Source: an uncultured Bacteroidales bacterium (GTDB taxonomy: Bacteria > Bacteroidota > Bacteroidia > Bacteroidales > Paludibacteraceae). From it: a DNA stretch of 64,000 bases. The translations under genes were made by a program, and so were the position numbers. Positions 43,471 through 52,541 of this stretch are shown one piece after another (positions within the stretch are counted from its first letter, which is position 1; each line of letters starts with the position of its first letter). The notes under the pieces are model-generated. The model did not search any database. It was not told the origin of the DNA and worked only from the letters and a program-made list of their open reading frames with translations. Location of the stretch: contig CADAZU010000011.1 in NCBI GenBank assembly GCA_902792535.1, forward strand, positions 1 to 64,000, given 5' to 3'.

Positions 43471-46400
43471 TTAACGCATAATTTTGAGGGTCTCGCCGCT
43501 TTCGGTCACAATGATGTACATTCCTCTCGGCAGATCCATCGTATAAATATTCTCGTTCGTCGTAGCTACTTTGCGACCATAAATATCAAAGATATTCACC
43601 CATTCGCCGGCTTCATATACATTCTCTATTCCTTCCGGATCATAGACATCGATGGTCAAGTTGTACGCCCGGCGGTTGATATAGTCGGTCACCACGTAAG
43701 TCTTCGGGGTATAGAGCGCATATTTCAAAGGCACGGAAGAAGTAGTGACATGGGTGTTGACTTCATCTGCTATTTTGATCGTGGGTTCCGCTCCCTCCAG
43801 CTGTTCGCTTTGCTCTATCGAGAGCGCCAAAGAGATCGTGTTATTGCGCTGGTCGATAGTAGCTTGCACTCCCAGGAGTTCGAAACTTTCGATTTTCAAC
43901 TCCGGTAACTCAATGATTGCTTGTTCCGGGCTCAGCAAGTAAGAGACAATACCGTTCAGCAAGTTCTTTCCCTGCTGGGTGAGAGTTACTCCTTTTGCCA
44001 TCGGCAGGCAGATGTATTTATTTCCGTTGCGCATGTCTGCCGGCACTTCGTGGAGAACCGTTTGCAGTTCGCCGTTTTTGTAGTAGTCGTTGATGTCGCG
44101 GGTATATGCGGTCGCCAAGCAATATGTGCCGAGCAGGTTGATGTTGATCGGCATGAGACCGTTCGACTCATAGTTGCTCAGGATCTGGATTGAGTCGCCT
44201 TTCTTCAGGCTGCCACCCATTTGTGTAAAAATGGGGTGGGTGGGTTGCTCAATGTATAGTTTGGTACCTTTGTTCTTCGTGTTTTGGGTAGTGTCGATTG
44301 CTCCGTTGTCGGGGTCTCCCCATCCCAAACGTCCCTGCGAATAGGTAAAGCCCTTCATGTTCAAAACAGGCAAGTTAGCTGCGCCTTGGACGACATCCAA
44401 TACCTCCAAGTTATCCGCATCGGCGTCTTCGGAGATCAAAATCCATTGGTAGTTAGCGTATTGGTTAGCGGGACGCGAACCGTCTTCTTTCTGTTTGCGA
44501 GGGATGAGTTCCCATTGGTTGGAACCGGTACCATTCAATGCCTGATATACCGCGTCCCGGTTGAAATCCTTGACATTCTTGCATAGATACATAACGGATT
44601 TGGGACCGTAGTTCGGAGTAATGACAGAGATCGTACCGGTGAACGTCGTGTCGCCGCCGACAGTAGTGATCGAGTAGGGGTACGTGCCCGTAGAGACAGT
44701 CGGAGTTCCTCCAATGATATACTTGCCTTTGCTGCCGGAGCCGCTAATGCCCGTCGGCTGCTGACCATTGAGCCATTTCAGCCGGACACTATCAGGAGAT
44801 AGTGCGTAATAAGAGAAGATGATTTGATCCATATCTTCGCCCGTATAAGCAACTACATCCAATTCGGATCTGGCAGCAATAGAAGAATTAACCGTGAATT
44901 TACCGGAGACGCGGTTGATTTCTCCACCGTTATAGAAAGCCGCTATATGGTAGTTGTATTCGCCTATTTGGCAATTGGCTTGTCCGCTCAGGATCAGTGT
45001 GTCGCTCAGTCCGCCCTCATGTATCGTCGGACTAATTCCGTCGGCTGCCGGTCCATCCCACACCAAGACAGTCTCTGCGCCCGGGATGTTATTGTACTTG
45101 GTGGTGTACGTGATCGGAGTGATAGAGCCTGTTTGGTAAACGACCTGGGTAGAGTCGTTTCCTCTCAACCATTTTGTGCGCGGTTCTTGCGGCAGACGGA
45201 GGGAGAAGGCACGCAAGCGGTTCGCATCAGATCCTTTTCCTGAAACCTTTATCACATATTCTTGCCGCGGATTCAGGTCAAAACGCCATATTGTCCAGTC
45301 CGTAGCTGAATGAGTGATCGTTTTCGTTTCATCATTGATGGTTACAACAAATTGTTTATTAACATCAGAAGCGCTATTATCACGTCCAGAGAAAGAGAAT
45401 TGGTCATATCCCTTAATGTGGATGGAGAAAGTTCCTGAACTGGTTATTTCCGCGTAGTGTGTGCTATTTGCGGCATCAGAAACAGCAAACTCATCTTTGG
45501 GAGACGTGTTACTACCGCTATATTTGCCGGCAGAGATAGCAAGCCATCCGTCATCAGATTTCAAGTTACCAGCACTTACACCGTCAATTCCGGGTAAAAG
45601 AGGGACGGTACTATTCGTGGTATACGATCCTCCCAAACCTAAATAGACCAAGTTACTTTTGTAGCTAAAGAAATAGGTCTCATATTCATGTTGGTTATAG
45701 TTGGTGAGTGAGGCACCATAGCCGGCAGGTGCTTTTTCTTCGTAGACTCCGGGTTCATGGAGCGTCAGATTGGTCGCAGGCACAAGTTCGCCGTCAGTGA
45801 TATTTACAGTACAAGTAGCGGTTTTATTGCCATCGACGGTTTTGACGGTAATAGTGGCAGTACCTTCGGCAATACCTTTAACTTGTCCGTTCGTAACCGT
45901 TGCTATAGCGGCATTGCTACTTTCCCAAGTAACTCTTGTATCGGTAGCGTCGGTCGGAGCAACAGTAGCCACAAGAGTTTCACTTTGTCCTATTTTGAGG
46001 GAGAGTGCATGCTTGTTCAGGCTGACGCCGGAAACAGCAACAGCTTGTACGGAGACGTTACAAGTAGCGGTAAAGCCTCCTGTTGAGGTTGCGGTAATTG
46101 TGGCGGTACCTGCTGTAACACCGGTAACCACACCATCGGCTACCGTGGCAACATTTTCATTGGAAGAAGTCCAAGTGATACCTAAACCTTGGTTTGCGTC
46201 CGCCGGTGTATAGTTGACGGTGAGCGACTTAGTAGCGCCAACATTAATGGTGGCACTTGATTCGCTTAAACCAATTCCGGTTACATCTTTCGGAGTCGGA
46301 GGAGCGGTGACGGTAACTGTACAAGAGGCTGTTTTGCTGCCGTCGGTAGTAGTTACCGTAATTGTTGCCTGACCCTCAGCAAGCGCACTGATATTACCAT

Positions 46401-47115
46401 TTTGATCAACCGTAGCGACATTCGTGTTGTCGCTGGACCAAGAGACGGAAGTATCGTCTGCGTTTGCGGGCTGTACCGTTGCGGTCAGTTGTTCCGTTTG
46501 ACCGGCAACAATAGAAGTTGTCGTTTTATTGAGCGTGACCCCCGTAACAGCAACTGGGCCTGCAACTCCTTCAATTAAAAACACAATGACATTGTATTCT
46601 TTACCTGAGGAATTGGCTATTTGGATTTGATTAGTGAAAGTACCTTCTACAACCTTAACAAAAGAATTTTTATTATTGGTAGAAACGGTCTCGCCTGCTA
46701 CATTCAGCGTGCACGGATCATTACTAGCACATCTTCCACCAACTATAATTTTGCTAATTGCAATAGAACCAAGACCAATAGTCATTGTCTCACTTCCTGT
46801 TATCTTAAATCCTCGCATTGTACGAGCAGAAGAACTTGACGATGAATAATTGCTTGCATTCGTTATGTCTGCATATGCCAAGGAAGTGGAATTGTAATAA
46901 AATCCTGCGGTTGCAGTGATGTTACAAGTGACAGCGGTTGTTAAAGTAGCAGTAGAGCCGTCCCATTTGAAAAATTGCGTTTTTGCATTGTTCATCCCGG
47001 CAGTAAGAGGTACATTACACTGACCGCTGAGTACATACATGGTTTCAGCCGAAGCAGAAATGACCATCAAGCAGGCTGCGATGAAAAGAAGACTTTTCTT
47101 AAATGTGTTTGTCAT
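43471..47115 (-). CDS. Large type IX-secreted protein with three bacterial Ig-like (BIG2) domains
   Basis: This 1214-residue secreted or surface protein has a signal peptide ([16 protein letters not shown]) and an N-terminal unrecognised domain of about 150 residues. Three BIG2 Ig-like domains lie at about 190-275, 277-360 and 362-445 (signatures [46 protein letters not shown]). A middle of about 600 residues with no clear family follows. The C-terminal sorting domain of the type IX secretion system ends it ([29 protein letters not shown]). BIG2 domains are typical of adhesins. A promoter lies at 47219-47250. The protein stops seven bases before queF. Confidence 0.85.
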   Translation of the reverse strand: MTNTFKKSLLFIAACLMVISASAETMYVLSGQCNVPLTAGMNNAKTQFFKWDGSTATLTTAVTCNITATAGFYYNSTSLAYADITNASNYSSSSSSARTMRGFKITGSETMTIGLGSIAISKIIVGGRCASNDPCTLNVAGETVSTNNKNSFVKVVEGTFTNQIQIANSSGKEYNVIVFLIEGVAGPVAVTGVTLNKTTTSIVAGQTEQLTATVQPANADDTSVSWSSDNTNVATVDQNGNISALAEGQATITVTTTDGSKTASCTVTVTAPPTPKDVTGIGLSESSATINVGATKSLTVNYTPADANQGLGITWTSSNENVATVADGVVTGVTAGTATITATSTGGFTATCNVSVQAVAVSGVSLNKHALSLKIGQSETLVATVAPTDATDTRVTWESSNAAIATVTNGQVKGIAEGTATITVKTVDGNKTATCTVNITDGELVPATNLTLHEPGVYEEKAPAGYGASLTNYNQHEYETYFFSYKSNLVYLGLGGSYTTNSTVPLLPGIDGVSAGNLKSDDGWLAISAGKYSGSNTSPKDEFAVSDAANSTHYAEITSSGTFSIHIKGYDQFSFSGRDNSASDVNKQFVVTINDETKTITHSATDWTIWRFDLNPRQEYVIKVSGKGSDANRLRAFSLRLPQEPRTKWLRGNDSTQVVYQTGSITPITYTTKYNNIPGAETVLVWDGPAADGISPTIHEGGLSDTLILSGQANCQIGEYNYHIAAFYNGGEINRVSGKFTVNSSIAARSELDVVAYTGEDMDQIIFSYYALSPDSVRLKWLNGQQPTGISGSGSKGKYIIGGTPTVSTGTYPYSITTVGGDTTFTGTISVITPNYGPKSVMYLCKNVKDFNRDAVYQALNGTGSNQWELIPRKQKEDGSRPANQYANYQWILISEDADADNLEVLDVVQGAANLPVLNMKGFTYSQGRLGWGDPDNGAIDTTQNTKNKGTKLYIEQPTHPIFTQMGGSLKKGDSIQILSNYESNGLMPININLLGTYCLATAYTRDINDYYKNGELQTVLHEVPADMRNGNKYICLPMAKGVTLTQQGKNLLNGIVSYLLSPEQAIIELPELKIESFELLGVQATIDQRNNTISLALSIEQSEQLEGAEPTIKIADEVNTHVTTSSVPLKYALYTPKTYVVTDYINRRAYNLTIDVYDPEGIENVYEAGEWVNIFDIYGRKVATTNENIYTMDLPRGMYIIVTESGETLKIMR

Positions 47116-47218
47116 ATGTGTTGTTTATTTTGATTCTATCGTCTCGTATGTGTCTCGTATCCGTCTCGTAAATCAGCCGTAGCGAAAAGTACGTTTTAGC
47201 GGATATTAATTCACGCTG

Positions 47219-47250
47219 CAAAATTACTGCTTTTTTTGCATATGCGTGTG
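47219..47250 (-). promoter_or_regulatory. Promoter of the large type IX-secreted protein (and possibly que genes)
   Basis: On the minus strand the -33 region ACGCATATGC and TAATTTTG (47226-47219) lie about 100 bases before the ATG at 47115. No other promoter was found before queF, so this one may drive the whole run to 41264. The region 47116-47399 otherwise holds only A/T-rich sequence and the divergent promoter. Confidence 0.6.
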
Positions 47251-47320
47251 TATATATTGAAAAAAAATGTGTAAAAATTGACACATTTGTCGAAAAAAGT
47301 CTCATATGTACACTATTTAT

Positions 47321-47351
47321 TTGCGTATATGAGAAATTTTTTGTAATTTTG
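47321..47351 (+). promoter_or_regulatory. Promoter of the second DUF3078 gene
   Basis: TTGCGTATATG at 47321 and TAATTTTG at 47344-47351 lie about 45 bases ahead of the ATG at 47400. Confidence 0.78.
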
Positions 47352-47399
47352 TGCCCGAATTTTTAAAAATTATTGTATAACAAACAATTTCGAATAAAA

Positions 47400-48662
47400 A
47401 TGAAGAAAACTATTTTATCTGTAGCGCTGGCGCTTTTGACTGTGCTGAGTGTGTCTGCGCAGACCGTGGATAAAGCTACGGTCACAAGCAATGCAGAAGC
47501 AGCTGCAAAAGCAGGAGCGGATTTGAAGAAGCTGGATTCGGCTGACAAGGCTTGGAAATTTGATGGAACAGTGGGACTGAATGCCGCTGCGACCGGTTTG
47601 GTGAACTGGGCTGCCGGTGGTAAGAACAACGTGAACGGTATTGTATATGCCAAGTTGCACTTGCTGTACCACAAGAATGCGATTGCATGGGAGACCAACT
47701 TCGACACCGATTTCGGTATGACCTGGATTGACCAGAAAGAGGATGCATTCCAGAAATCGAGCGATAATATCAAGCTGGCTACCAAGTTCGGTTGGGAGTT
47801 CAAAGAGAGTTGGTATTTGACCGTTTTAGGAAGTTTCCAAAGCCAGTATGCGCTGGGTCGCAACTACGTGGACGGCTACAACAACATCATTTCCAAATGG
47901 CTTGCTCCTTCTTACACCGATATCTCAGTCGGTATTGACTGGAAGAAGAGTTACAAGGGCGCAGACTTCTCTATCTATCTGTCTCCGATTGCGGGTCGTA
48001 TTACAACGGCTTACACCGGCGATGCCTGGAATAGAAAAAACAGCCGCGAGGCAGCTTTGGGTGCCTTCCAATATGCACTGGATCAGGCAAAAACAGCTGC
48101 AGAGCGCACCGCTGCGCAGACCGCATATGATGCTGCTGCTTTAGCATATGATAATGGCGGCGGTTTTGATTTGCAGACCGCAGCAGGAGAGGATTTGCGC
48201 TCCAAAATGCAGAAAGCATATGGTACTTATGTGTATGACGCAGCCGGAAACAAAGTTTATCGCAACGCACGTGCTGAGTTCGGTTTGAGTTTCAAGGGCG
48301 GTATTGCTTATACCTACAAAGATTTGAAACTGAGTACGACTCTGGCTCTCTTCTCTCCGTATCAGGGCAAGGGCTTCAGTCTGAAGGACCTCTATGAGAA
48401 TACGTACGGCGCAGGTTCATGGGAGACTCGCGACAAGAACGAGAATTACTACGAGTATTCGAACAACAACCGTTATTTCGGTCATTTCGATGTAGACTGG
48501 GACTGCGCGTTGAGCTATCAGTTCCTGAAATGCCTGCAAATTACTCTTCAGACCAGCCTGAAATACTACAACGGAACTCTGATTGCAGACAAAGAAGGCA
48601 ATCTGAGCGAGCGTTGCCAGTTCAAGGGCGTGATCGGTCTGGGTGTCGGATATAGTTTCTAA
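47400..48662 (+). CDS. DUF3078 outer-membrane-type protein
   Basis: This is a 420-residue exported protein with a clear signal peptide (TILSVALALLTVLSVSAQ). It has a short Ala/Lys-rich stretch, then the DUF3078 beta-rich domain (GTVGLNAAATGLVNWAAGGKNNVNG, YLTVLGSFQSQYALG, final GLGVGYSF). A long Ala-rich insert (about 215-275) is predicted helical and probably extends from the barrel. I start it at the ATG at 47400, not at a start at 47373. It is related to 30734-31900. Function is unknown. Confidence 0.8.
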   Translation: MKKTILSVALALLTVLSVSAQTVDKATVTSNAEAAAKAGADLKKLDSADKAWKFDGTVGLNAAATGLVNWAAGGKNNVNGIVYAKLHLLYHKNAIAWETNFDTDFGMTWIDQKEDAFQKSSDNIKLATKFGWEFKESWYLTVLGSFQSQYALGRNYVDGYNNIISKWLAPSYTDISVGIDWKKSYKGADFSIYLSPIAGRITTAYTGDAWNRKNSREAALGAFQYALDQAKTAAERTAAQTAYDAAALAYDNGGGFDLQTAAGEDLRSKMQKAYGTYVYDAAGNKVYRNARAEFGLSFKGGIAYTYKDLKLSTTLALFSPYQGKGFSLKDLYENTYGAGSWETRDKNENYYEYSNNNRYFGHFDVDWDCALSYQFLKCLQITLQTSLKYYNGTLIADKEGNLSERCQFKGVIGLGVGYSF

Positions 48663-48694
48663 GTACCAAGGGACAAAGTACCAAGTACCAACTC
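48661..48694. repeat. aagtaccaagggac junction repeat
   Basis: Units of aagtaccaa and agggacaa fill the gap between the DUF3078 gene and the coiled-coil gene, directly before its start codon. The family recurs at 60108-60144 and 61336-61365. Confidence 0.75.
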
Positions 48695-48970
48695 ATGCAG
48701 GCTCTCAACGACCTTTCGCAAAACGTACATCTGTTGCTGGAGCGCTATCAGGCGTTGCTGCAGGAGAATGTGCGGCTGCGGGAGGACATAGAGCGGCAAC
48801 GGGGAGAACTGATCCGAACGCATAGTGAACTGCTGGAGTTGCAGCAACAGAACCGCCGGATGGCTACCGCGAACGCCATGACGGCGGCAGAAGGAGCCGA
48901 AGAAGCAACGAAACGGATCAATGCGCTGATAGCACAAGTGGATCGGGCGATAGGTGCGCTGAAGCGCTGA
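48695..48970 (+). CDS. Short coiled-coil protein upstream of zapA
   Basis: This is a 91-residue, almost wholly helical protein with heptad repeats (LLLERYQALLQENVRLRED and RTHSELLELQQQNRR). It lies directly before zapA, so a role at the division septum, like that of the coiled-coil ZapB, is likely but not proven. It shows no clear sequence match to ZapB itself. Confidence 0.7.
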   Translation: MQALNDLSQNVHLLLERYQALLQENVRLREDIERQRGELIRTHSELLELQQQNRRMATANAMTAAEGAEEATKRINALIAQVDRAIGALKR

Positions 48971-49006
48971 TTTGAGGATTTGATAATTTGAAGATTTGAT
49001 AATTTG
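48971..49006. repeat. tttgataatttgaaga junction repeat
   Basis: Four units of gatttgaa/gataattt fill the gap directly before the zapA ATG at 49007. They are of the same family as 22556-22640. Confidence 0.7.
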
Positions 49007-49297
49007 ATGTCCGGCAAGCAACATATTAACCTGCATCTGGATGCACATACAGTGGGACTGGATGTGCCGCGCGAGGCGGAACCGAACTACCGCAACGCGG
49101 CGGAGTTGCTGAACAGACGCTATCAGTATTATCTGAAATTACGTCCAAACGCTTCGGCAGAGCAGCTATGGATGTACACGGCGCTCGAAGTAGCGGTGGC
49201 GCTGCAATCCGATGCACGGGAGAAGAGTCTGGAACCCGTGGAGAAAGAACTGAAAGAACTAAACGAAGCTTTGCTTCGAGCCTTAAATAATAACTAA
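49007..49297 (+). CDS. zapA: Cell division protein ZapA
   Basis: ZapA bundles FtsZ filaments at the division site. The 96-residue protein has the N-terminal strand region (KQHINLHLDAHTVGLDVPRE) and a long C-terminal helix (LWMYTALEVAVALQSDARE) as in the family. The ATG at 49007 is chosen over a TTG at 49004. It is placed between the coiled-coil gene and rny, an arrangement known in Bacteroidetes. Confidence 0.85.
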   Translation: MSGKQHINLHLDAHTVGLDVPREAEPNYRNAAELLNRRYQYYLKLRPNASAEQLWMYTALEVAVALQSDAREKSLEPVEKELKELNEALLRALNNN

Positions 49298-49312
49298 ATG
49301 GTAAATTAATTT

Positions 49313-50845
49313 ATGAACACAGCAATCCTTATTGTTATTTGCATAGTTGCCGGTCTCCTGGTCGGAGCAGGCGGCTACTACTTTATCGCCAAGCTTGTCG
49401 GCGCCGGAATTATTCAGAAAGCGACCGAAGAAGCGGAGGTGGTGAAGAAAAATAAGATTGTTGAGGCAAAGGAGAAATTTATCGCTCTGAAACTGGAGCA
49501 CGACAATGCCGTGCGCGAGCAGGAGAAACGTATACAACAACAAGAACAACGTTTACAGCAGCGCGAGCAACAGTTGAACCAGAGACAGGGAGATATTCAA
49601 CGGACCCTCAATGAGACGAATCAGAAGATGCAGGTGATAGAGCAACGTCAGCAGGCGTTGGACTATCGTCAGCAAGAGATTGAGAAAATGCACCACGAGG
49701 CACAGCGTCAGTTGGAGCAACTAAGCGGCATGAGTGCCGAGGAAGCAAAAGTGCAACTGGTGGAAGCGCTGAAAGATGAAGCGAAGACCGCAGCCATGTC
49801 TTATGTGAACGAGATCATGGACAATGCGCGTCTGGAGGCGAACAAGGAGGCGAAGAAGATCATTATTCAGACCATCCAGCGTGTGGCTTCCGAGACCGCA
49901 GCCGAGAGCACCGTGTCTGTTTTCCATATCGAGAACGACGAGGTGAAAGGTCGTATCATCGGCCGCGAGGGACGTAATATCCGTGCGCTGGAGGCGGCTA
50001 CGGGTGTGGAGATCGTTGTGGATGACACGCCGGAGGCTATCACCCTTTCCGCTTTCGATCCGGTACGCCGCGAGATCGCGCGTCTGTCGTTGCACCAGTT
50101 GGTACAAGACGGTCGTATCCACCCTGCGCGTATTGAGGAAGTGGTAGCGAAAGTGACCAAACAGGTAGAGGAAGAGATCGTTGAGACGGGTAAGCGTACG
50201 ACGATCGATCTCGGTATTCATGGTCTGCATCCAGAGTTGATCCGCTTGGTAGGAAAGATGAAATACCGCTCTTCGTACGGTCAGAACCTGTTGCAGCACG
50301 CCCGCGAGACCGCAAACCTCTGTGCCGCTATGGCAGGTGAGTTGGGACTGAACGTCAAGGCGGCAAAGCGCGCCGGACTGCTGCACGATATTGGTAAAGT
50401 GGCGGACGACGATGTCGAGCTGCCGCACGCAGAGCTGGGTATGAAACTTTGTGAGAAATACGGCGAGAAGCCGGATATATGCAATGCGGTGGGTGCTCAC
50501 CACGACGAGTGCGAGATGAAGACGCTGATTGCTCCGATCGTACAGGCGTGTGATGCAATCTCCGGTGCACGGCCGGGAGCTCGTCGGGAGATCGTCGAGA
50601 GTTACGTGAAGCGACTGAATGACCTGGAGAACCTCGCTATGTCGTTCCCCGGTGTCGTGAAGACGTACGCGCTGCAGGCAGGTCGTGAGTTGCGCGTGAT
50701 CGTGGGAGCAGACAAAGTGTCCGACAAGGATGTCGAGCTGCTGTCGTTCGATCTCGCCAAACGAATCCAAGACGAGATGACGTATCCGGGTCAGATCAAG
50801 GTGACCGTCATCCGCGAGGTGCGCGCGATCAATGTAGCCAAATAA
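49313..50845 (+). CDS. rny: Ribonuclease Y
   Basis: RNase Y is a membrane-anchored endoribonuclease that starts mRNA decay. The 510-residue protein has an N-terminal helix ([21 protein letters not shown]), a long Glu/Gln/Arg-rich coiled coil (about 50-170), a KH domain ([17 protein letters not shown]) and an HD domain ([15 protein letters not shown]). Length and order are those of the family. It is the last gene of the run from 47400. Confidence 0.96.
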   Translation: MNTAILIVICIVAGLLVGAGGYYFIAKLVGAGIIQKATEEAEVVKKNKIVEAKEKFIALKLEHDNAVREQEKRIQQQEQRLQQREQQLNQRQGDIQRTLNETNQKMQVIEQRQQALDYRQQEIEKMHHEAQRQLEQLSGMSAEEAKVQLVEALKDEAKTAAMSYVNEIMDNARLEANKEAKKIIIQTIQRVASETAAESTVSVFHIENDEVKGRIIGREGRNIRALEAATGVEIVVDDTPEAITLSAFDPVRREIARLSLHQLVQDGRIHPARIEEVVAKVTKQVEEEIVETGKRTTIDLGIHGLHPELIRLVGKMKYRSSYGQNLLQHARETANLCAAMAGELGLNVKAAKRAGLLHDIGKVADDDVELPHAELGMKLCEKYGEKPDICNAVGAHHDECEMKTLIAPIVQACDAISGARPGARREIVESYVKRLNDLENLAMSFPGVVKTYALQAGRELRVIVGADKVSDKDVELLSFDLAKRIQDEMTYPGQIKVTVIREVRAINVAK

Positions 50846-50866
50846 TCAGCCATACATGGCTGATAC

Positions 50867-50901
50867 AAAAAGGACTTCCGCCTATAGGTAGAAGTCCTTT
50901 G
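50867..50901. terminator. Convergent terminator between rny and trmN6
   Basis: AAAGGACTTC (50869-50878) pairs with GAAGTCCTTT (50891-50900) around a 12-base loop. The end of the methyltransferase gene lies inside the hairpin. On the minus strand a run of five T follows; on the plus strand the T-run is weak. A second short perfect hairpin TCAGCCATACATGGCTGA lies at 50847-50864. Confidence 0.75.
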
Positions 50902-51685
50902 TTATTTCCCTATAGGCGGCGGAACGGCCGCCTTTTTCGTCCTCAAGGACGAGGGCGTCTTCGGAAAATTGAGAATTGAGAGTTCTTAGCCCCGAAGGGG
51001 CACGATTATCAGAGAATTGAGAATTGGAAAAGCATAGTAGAATTCTCCGTGCGGGTTTCGAGTCCTTGCTATACACGCGTGTGATGCGCGTGAGATATAA
51101 GGAGTGTTGAGCGGCAAGGGAGCATATTTCTTGTTCCGCTTCCGCCGGCAGAACGAGCGCCAGAATGCCGTTTTCGGTCAAAAGGCGTACGCTATGATGG
51201 ATTAACTCGCTGAAACTCAATGTGTCCGTATGGCGTGCGGTCTGTCGTCCTTTGTCCGGATTCTTGAGACTGTTCTGGAAATAAGGCGGGTTGGAGACGA
51301 TGAGGGAGTAAGGTAATGTACGAGGGGACGATGTACGATGTACGATTTGCCAGTCTTGCAGGCGTGCATGGAATGCATGCAGACGGTCGGACCAAGGCGA
51401 AGCGGCGAAATTCTCTGCGGCTTGCTCTACGGCGGCTTTGTCTATGTCGATTGCGTCAATAAGCGCGTCGGGAAAACGCTGGGCGAGCATGAGCGCGATT
51501 AAGCCGGAACCGGTGCCAATGTCAAGGCACCTTGCGTAGTGGTAACGATGTGGTATTGTAGGTGACCCGGCAGCGGCTGCATCATAGCCACTCCAGCAGC
51601 CCAACAACACCCCGTCGGTTCCCACTTTCATGGCACAACGGTCATGCCGGACGAAGAATTGCTTGAACTGAAAACCCAAGTTCAT
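50882..51685 (-). CDS. tRNA1(Val) adenine-N6-methyltransferase-like protein with in-frame repeats
   Basis: This is a 267-residue class I methyltransferase of the TrmN6/YfiC group, which methylates A37 of tRNA-Val in E. coli. The SAM motif is CLDIGTGSGLIALML, and IVSNPPYF is the NPPY motif for adenine-N6 transfer. Two segments are repeat-derived and in frame: QIVHRTSSPRTLPYS (51312-51347, units of atgtacg) and NSQFSDNRAPSGLRTLNSQF (50963-51029, gaattgaga arms round a gccccgaaggggc core). A third at about 51540-51575 (SPTIPHRYHYAR) is possible. Both clear inserts lie outside the conserved motifs, so the enzyme may work. Its last codons form part of the terminator. Confidence 0.82.
   Translation of the reverse strand: MNLGFQFKQFFVRHDRCAMKVGTDGVLLGCWSGYDAAAAGSPTIPHRYHYARCLDIGTGSGLIALMLAQRFPDALIDAIDIDKAAVEQAAENFAASPWSDRLHAFHARLQDWQIVHRTSSPRTLPYSLIVSNPPYFQNSLKNPDKGRQTARHTDTLSFSELIHHSVRLLTENGILALVLPAEAEQEICSLAAQHSLYLTRITRVYSKDSKPARRILLCFSNSQFSDNRAPSGLRTLNSQFSEDALVLEDEKGGRSAAYREITKDFYL
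50963..51029 (-). repeat. Composite in-frame repeat in trmN6
   Basis: Two arms of gaattgaga units flank a core with the perfect hairpin gccccgaaggggc. The unit is open in the reading frame of the gene and adds about 22 residues near the C-terminus. It has the same arm-core-arm plan as 38243-38335. Confidence 0.8.
51312..51347 (-). repeat. In-frame gatgtacgatgtacg repeat in trmN6
   Basis: Units of gatgtac are read in frame just before the NPPY block, giving a Ser/Pro/Arg-rich loop. Confidence 0.65.
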
Positions 51686-51703
51686 TGACGATTTACGATA
51701 AGG

Positions 51704-52435
51704 TTATTTGACCAATTCTGTATGCTCATGGTGGCAGCAGTCTCCGTGGGCATGTTCGTGCGCTTCGATCACGCAATGGATACACAGATAGATACCGATA
51801 CCGATGAAAAGGACGGCACAAATATGCCGGAACCACTTCTCGAAATGGGTCATTTTCTGGGTCAGATTGCCGATGCTGACTGCGCTGTAACTTACGAGCC
51901 AAGCAATGAGCATGATCGGCAGACCTGTTCCGAGACCGAAGATTACCGGCATAAGCCAGTTCCACGTGCTCGGCAGCGTCAGGGTAATATCTATCATGGT
52001 CAGGAAATAGACCAAGCGATGCGGACAGAAGGCGATTGCGAAGAAGATACCGAGGATGAACGACCACAGCCAGCTGGCGTTGGAGTCCGCATTTTGGAGA
52101 AATTTGCTGACACCATGGTCGTGCGTGTGGTGGTGATGTCCGCTGAAGAGCAGCACAATACCACAGACGAGCATGAATCCCGCCAAGATCGGTTCGCCCC
52201 AATGACTCAGCACATGCTGAATACCGTCGGTCTGCGCACCCATTAGGAAGGGAATACTGAGCAGAACGTACGTCGCCAGTTTACCCAGCACGAACATAGC
52301 GCCGTTGCTCAGAACTTTGCGTTTATTATTGATTTCCTTGTCGATATAGCTGATGGCGGTAATACTTGTCACCAGCGTGCAAGGGTCCAATATTGTGAGC
52401 AATCCTAATAGAAAAGCCGTTAAAATTTGTACCAT
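51704..52435 (-). CDS. His-rich CcdA/DsbD-like membrane permease (ArsG-like)
   Basis: This 243-residue inner-membrane protein has six helices and the CcdA/DsbD-type DP(C)-containing turns: LTILDPCTLVTSI in the first helix and IAFCPHRLVYF in the fourth. Related Bacteroidetes proteins are annotated as ArsG-type permeases or TauE-like exporters. It carries a cytoplasmic or periplasmic loop HHHHTHDHG and a His/Cys-rich tail (AHEHAHGDCCHHEHTE), strongly suggesting metal binding. Heavy-metal export or redox transfer are both possible. I start it at the ATG at 52435; the in-frame upstream start lies inside the promoter. Confidence 0.75.
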   Translation of the reverse strand: MVQILTAFLLGLLTILDPCTLVTSITAISYIDKEINNKRKVLSNGAMFVLGKLATYVLLSIPFLMGAQTDGIQHVLSHWGEPILAGFMLVCGIVLLFSGHHHHTHDHGVSKFLQNADSNASWLWSFILGIFFAIAFCPHRLVYFLTMIDITLTLPSTWNWLMPVIFGLGTGLPIMLIAWLVSYSAVSIGNLTQKMTHFEKWFRHICAVLFIGIGIYLCIHCVIEAHEHAHGDCCHHEHTELVK

Positions 52436-52463
52436 AATGTATATTTTGTACCAAAAAAGCGTG

Positions 52464-52511
52464 CAAAGGTACAAAATTATTTTGACATGTGCAAAAATTG
52501 TTGTAATTTTG
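52464..52511. promoter_or_regulatory. Face-to-face divergent promoters sharing one -33 element
   Basis: TTTGACATGTGCAAA (52481-52495) is an imperfect palindrome that serves as the -33 region on both strands. The minus promoter has TACCTTTG at 52471-52464 (permease gene) and the plus promoter has TAATTTTG at 52504-52511 (histidine kinase). Polymerase cannot bind both at once, so the two genes should compete. Confidence 0.75.
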
Positions 52512-52541
52512 CAACCGAAAAATGTTTATTCGCTCGTTCGG

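Noticed and set aside
52353-52541. Upstream start for the histidine kinase
   Set aside because: The extension crosses the divergent promoter region; the ATG at 52542 precedes a normal first membrane helix.
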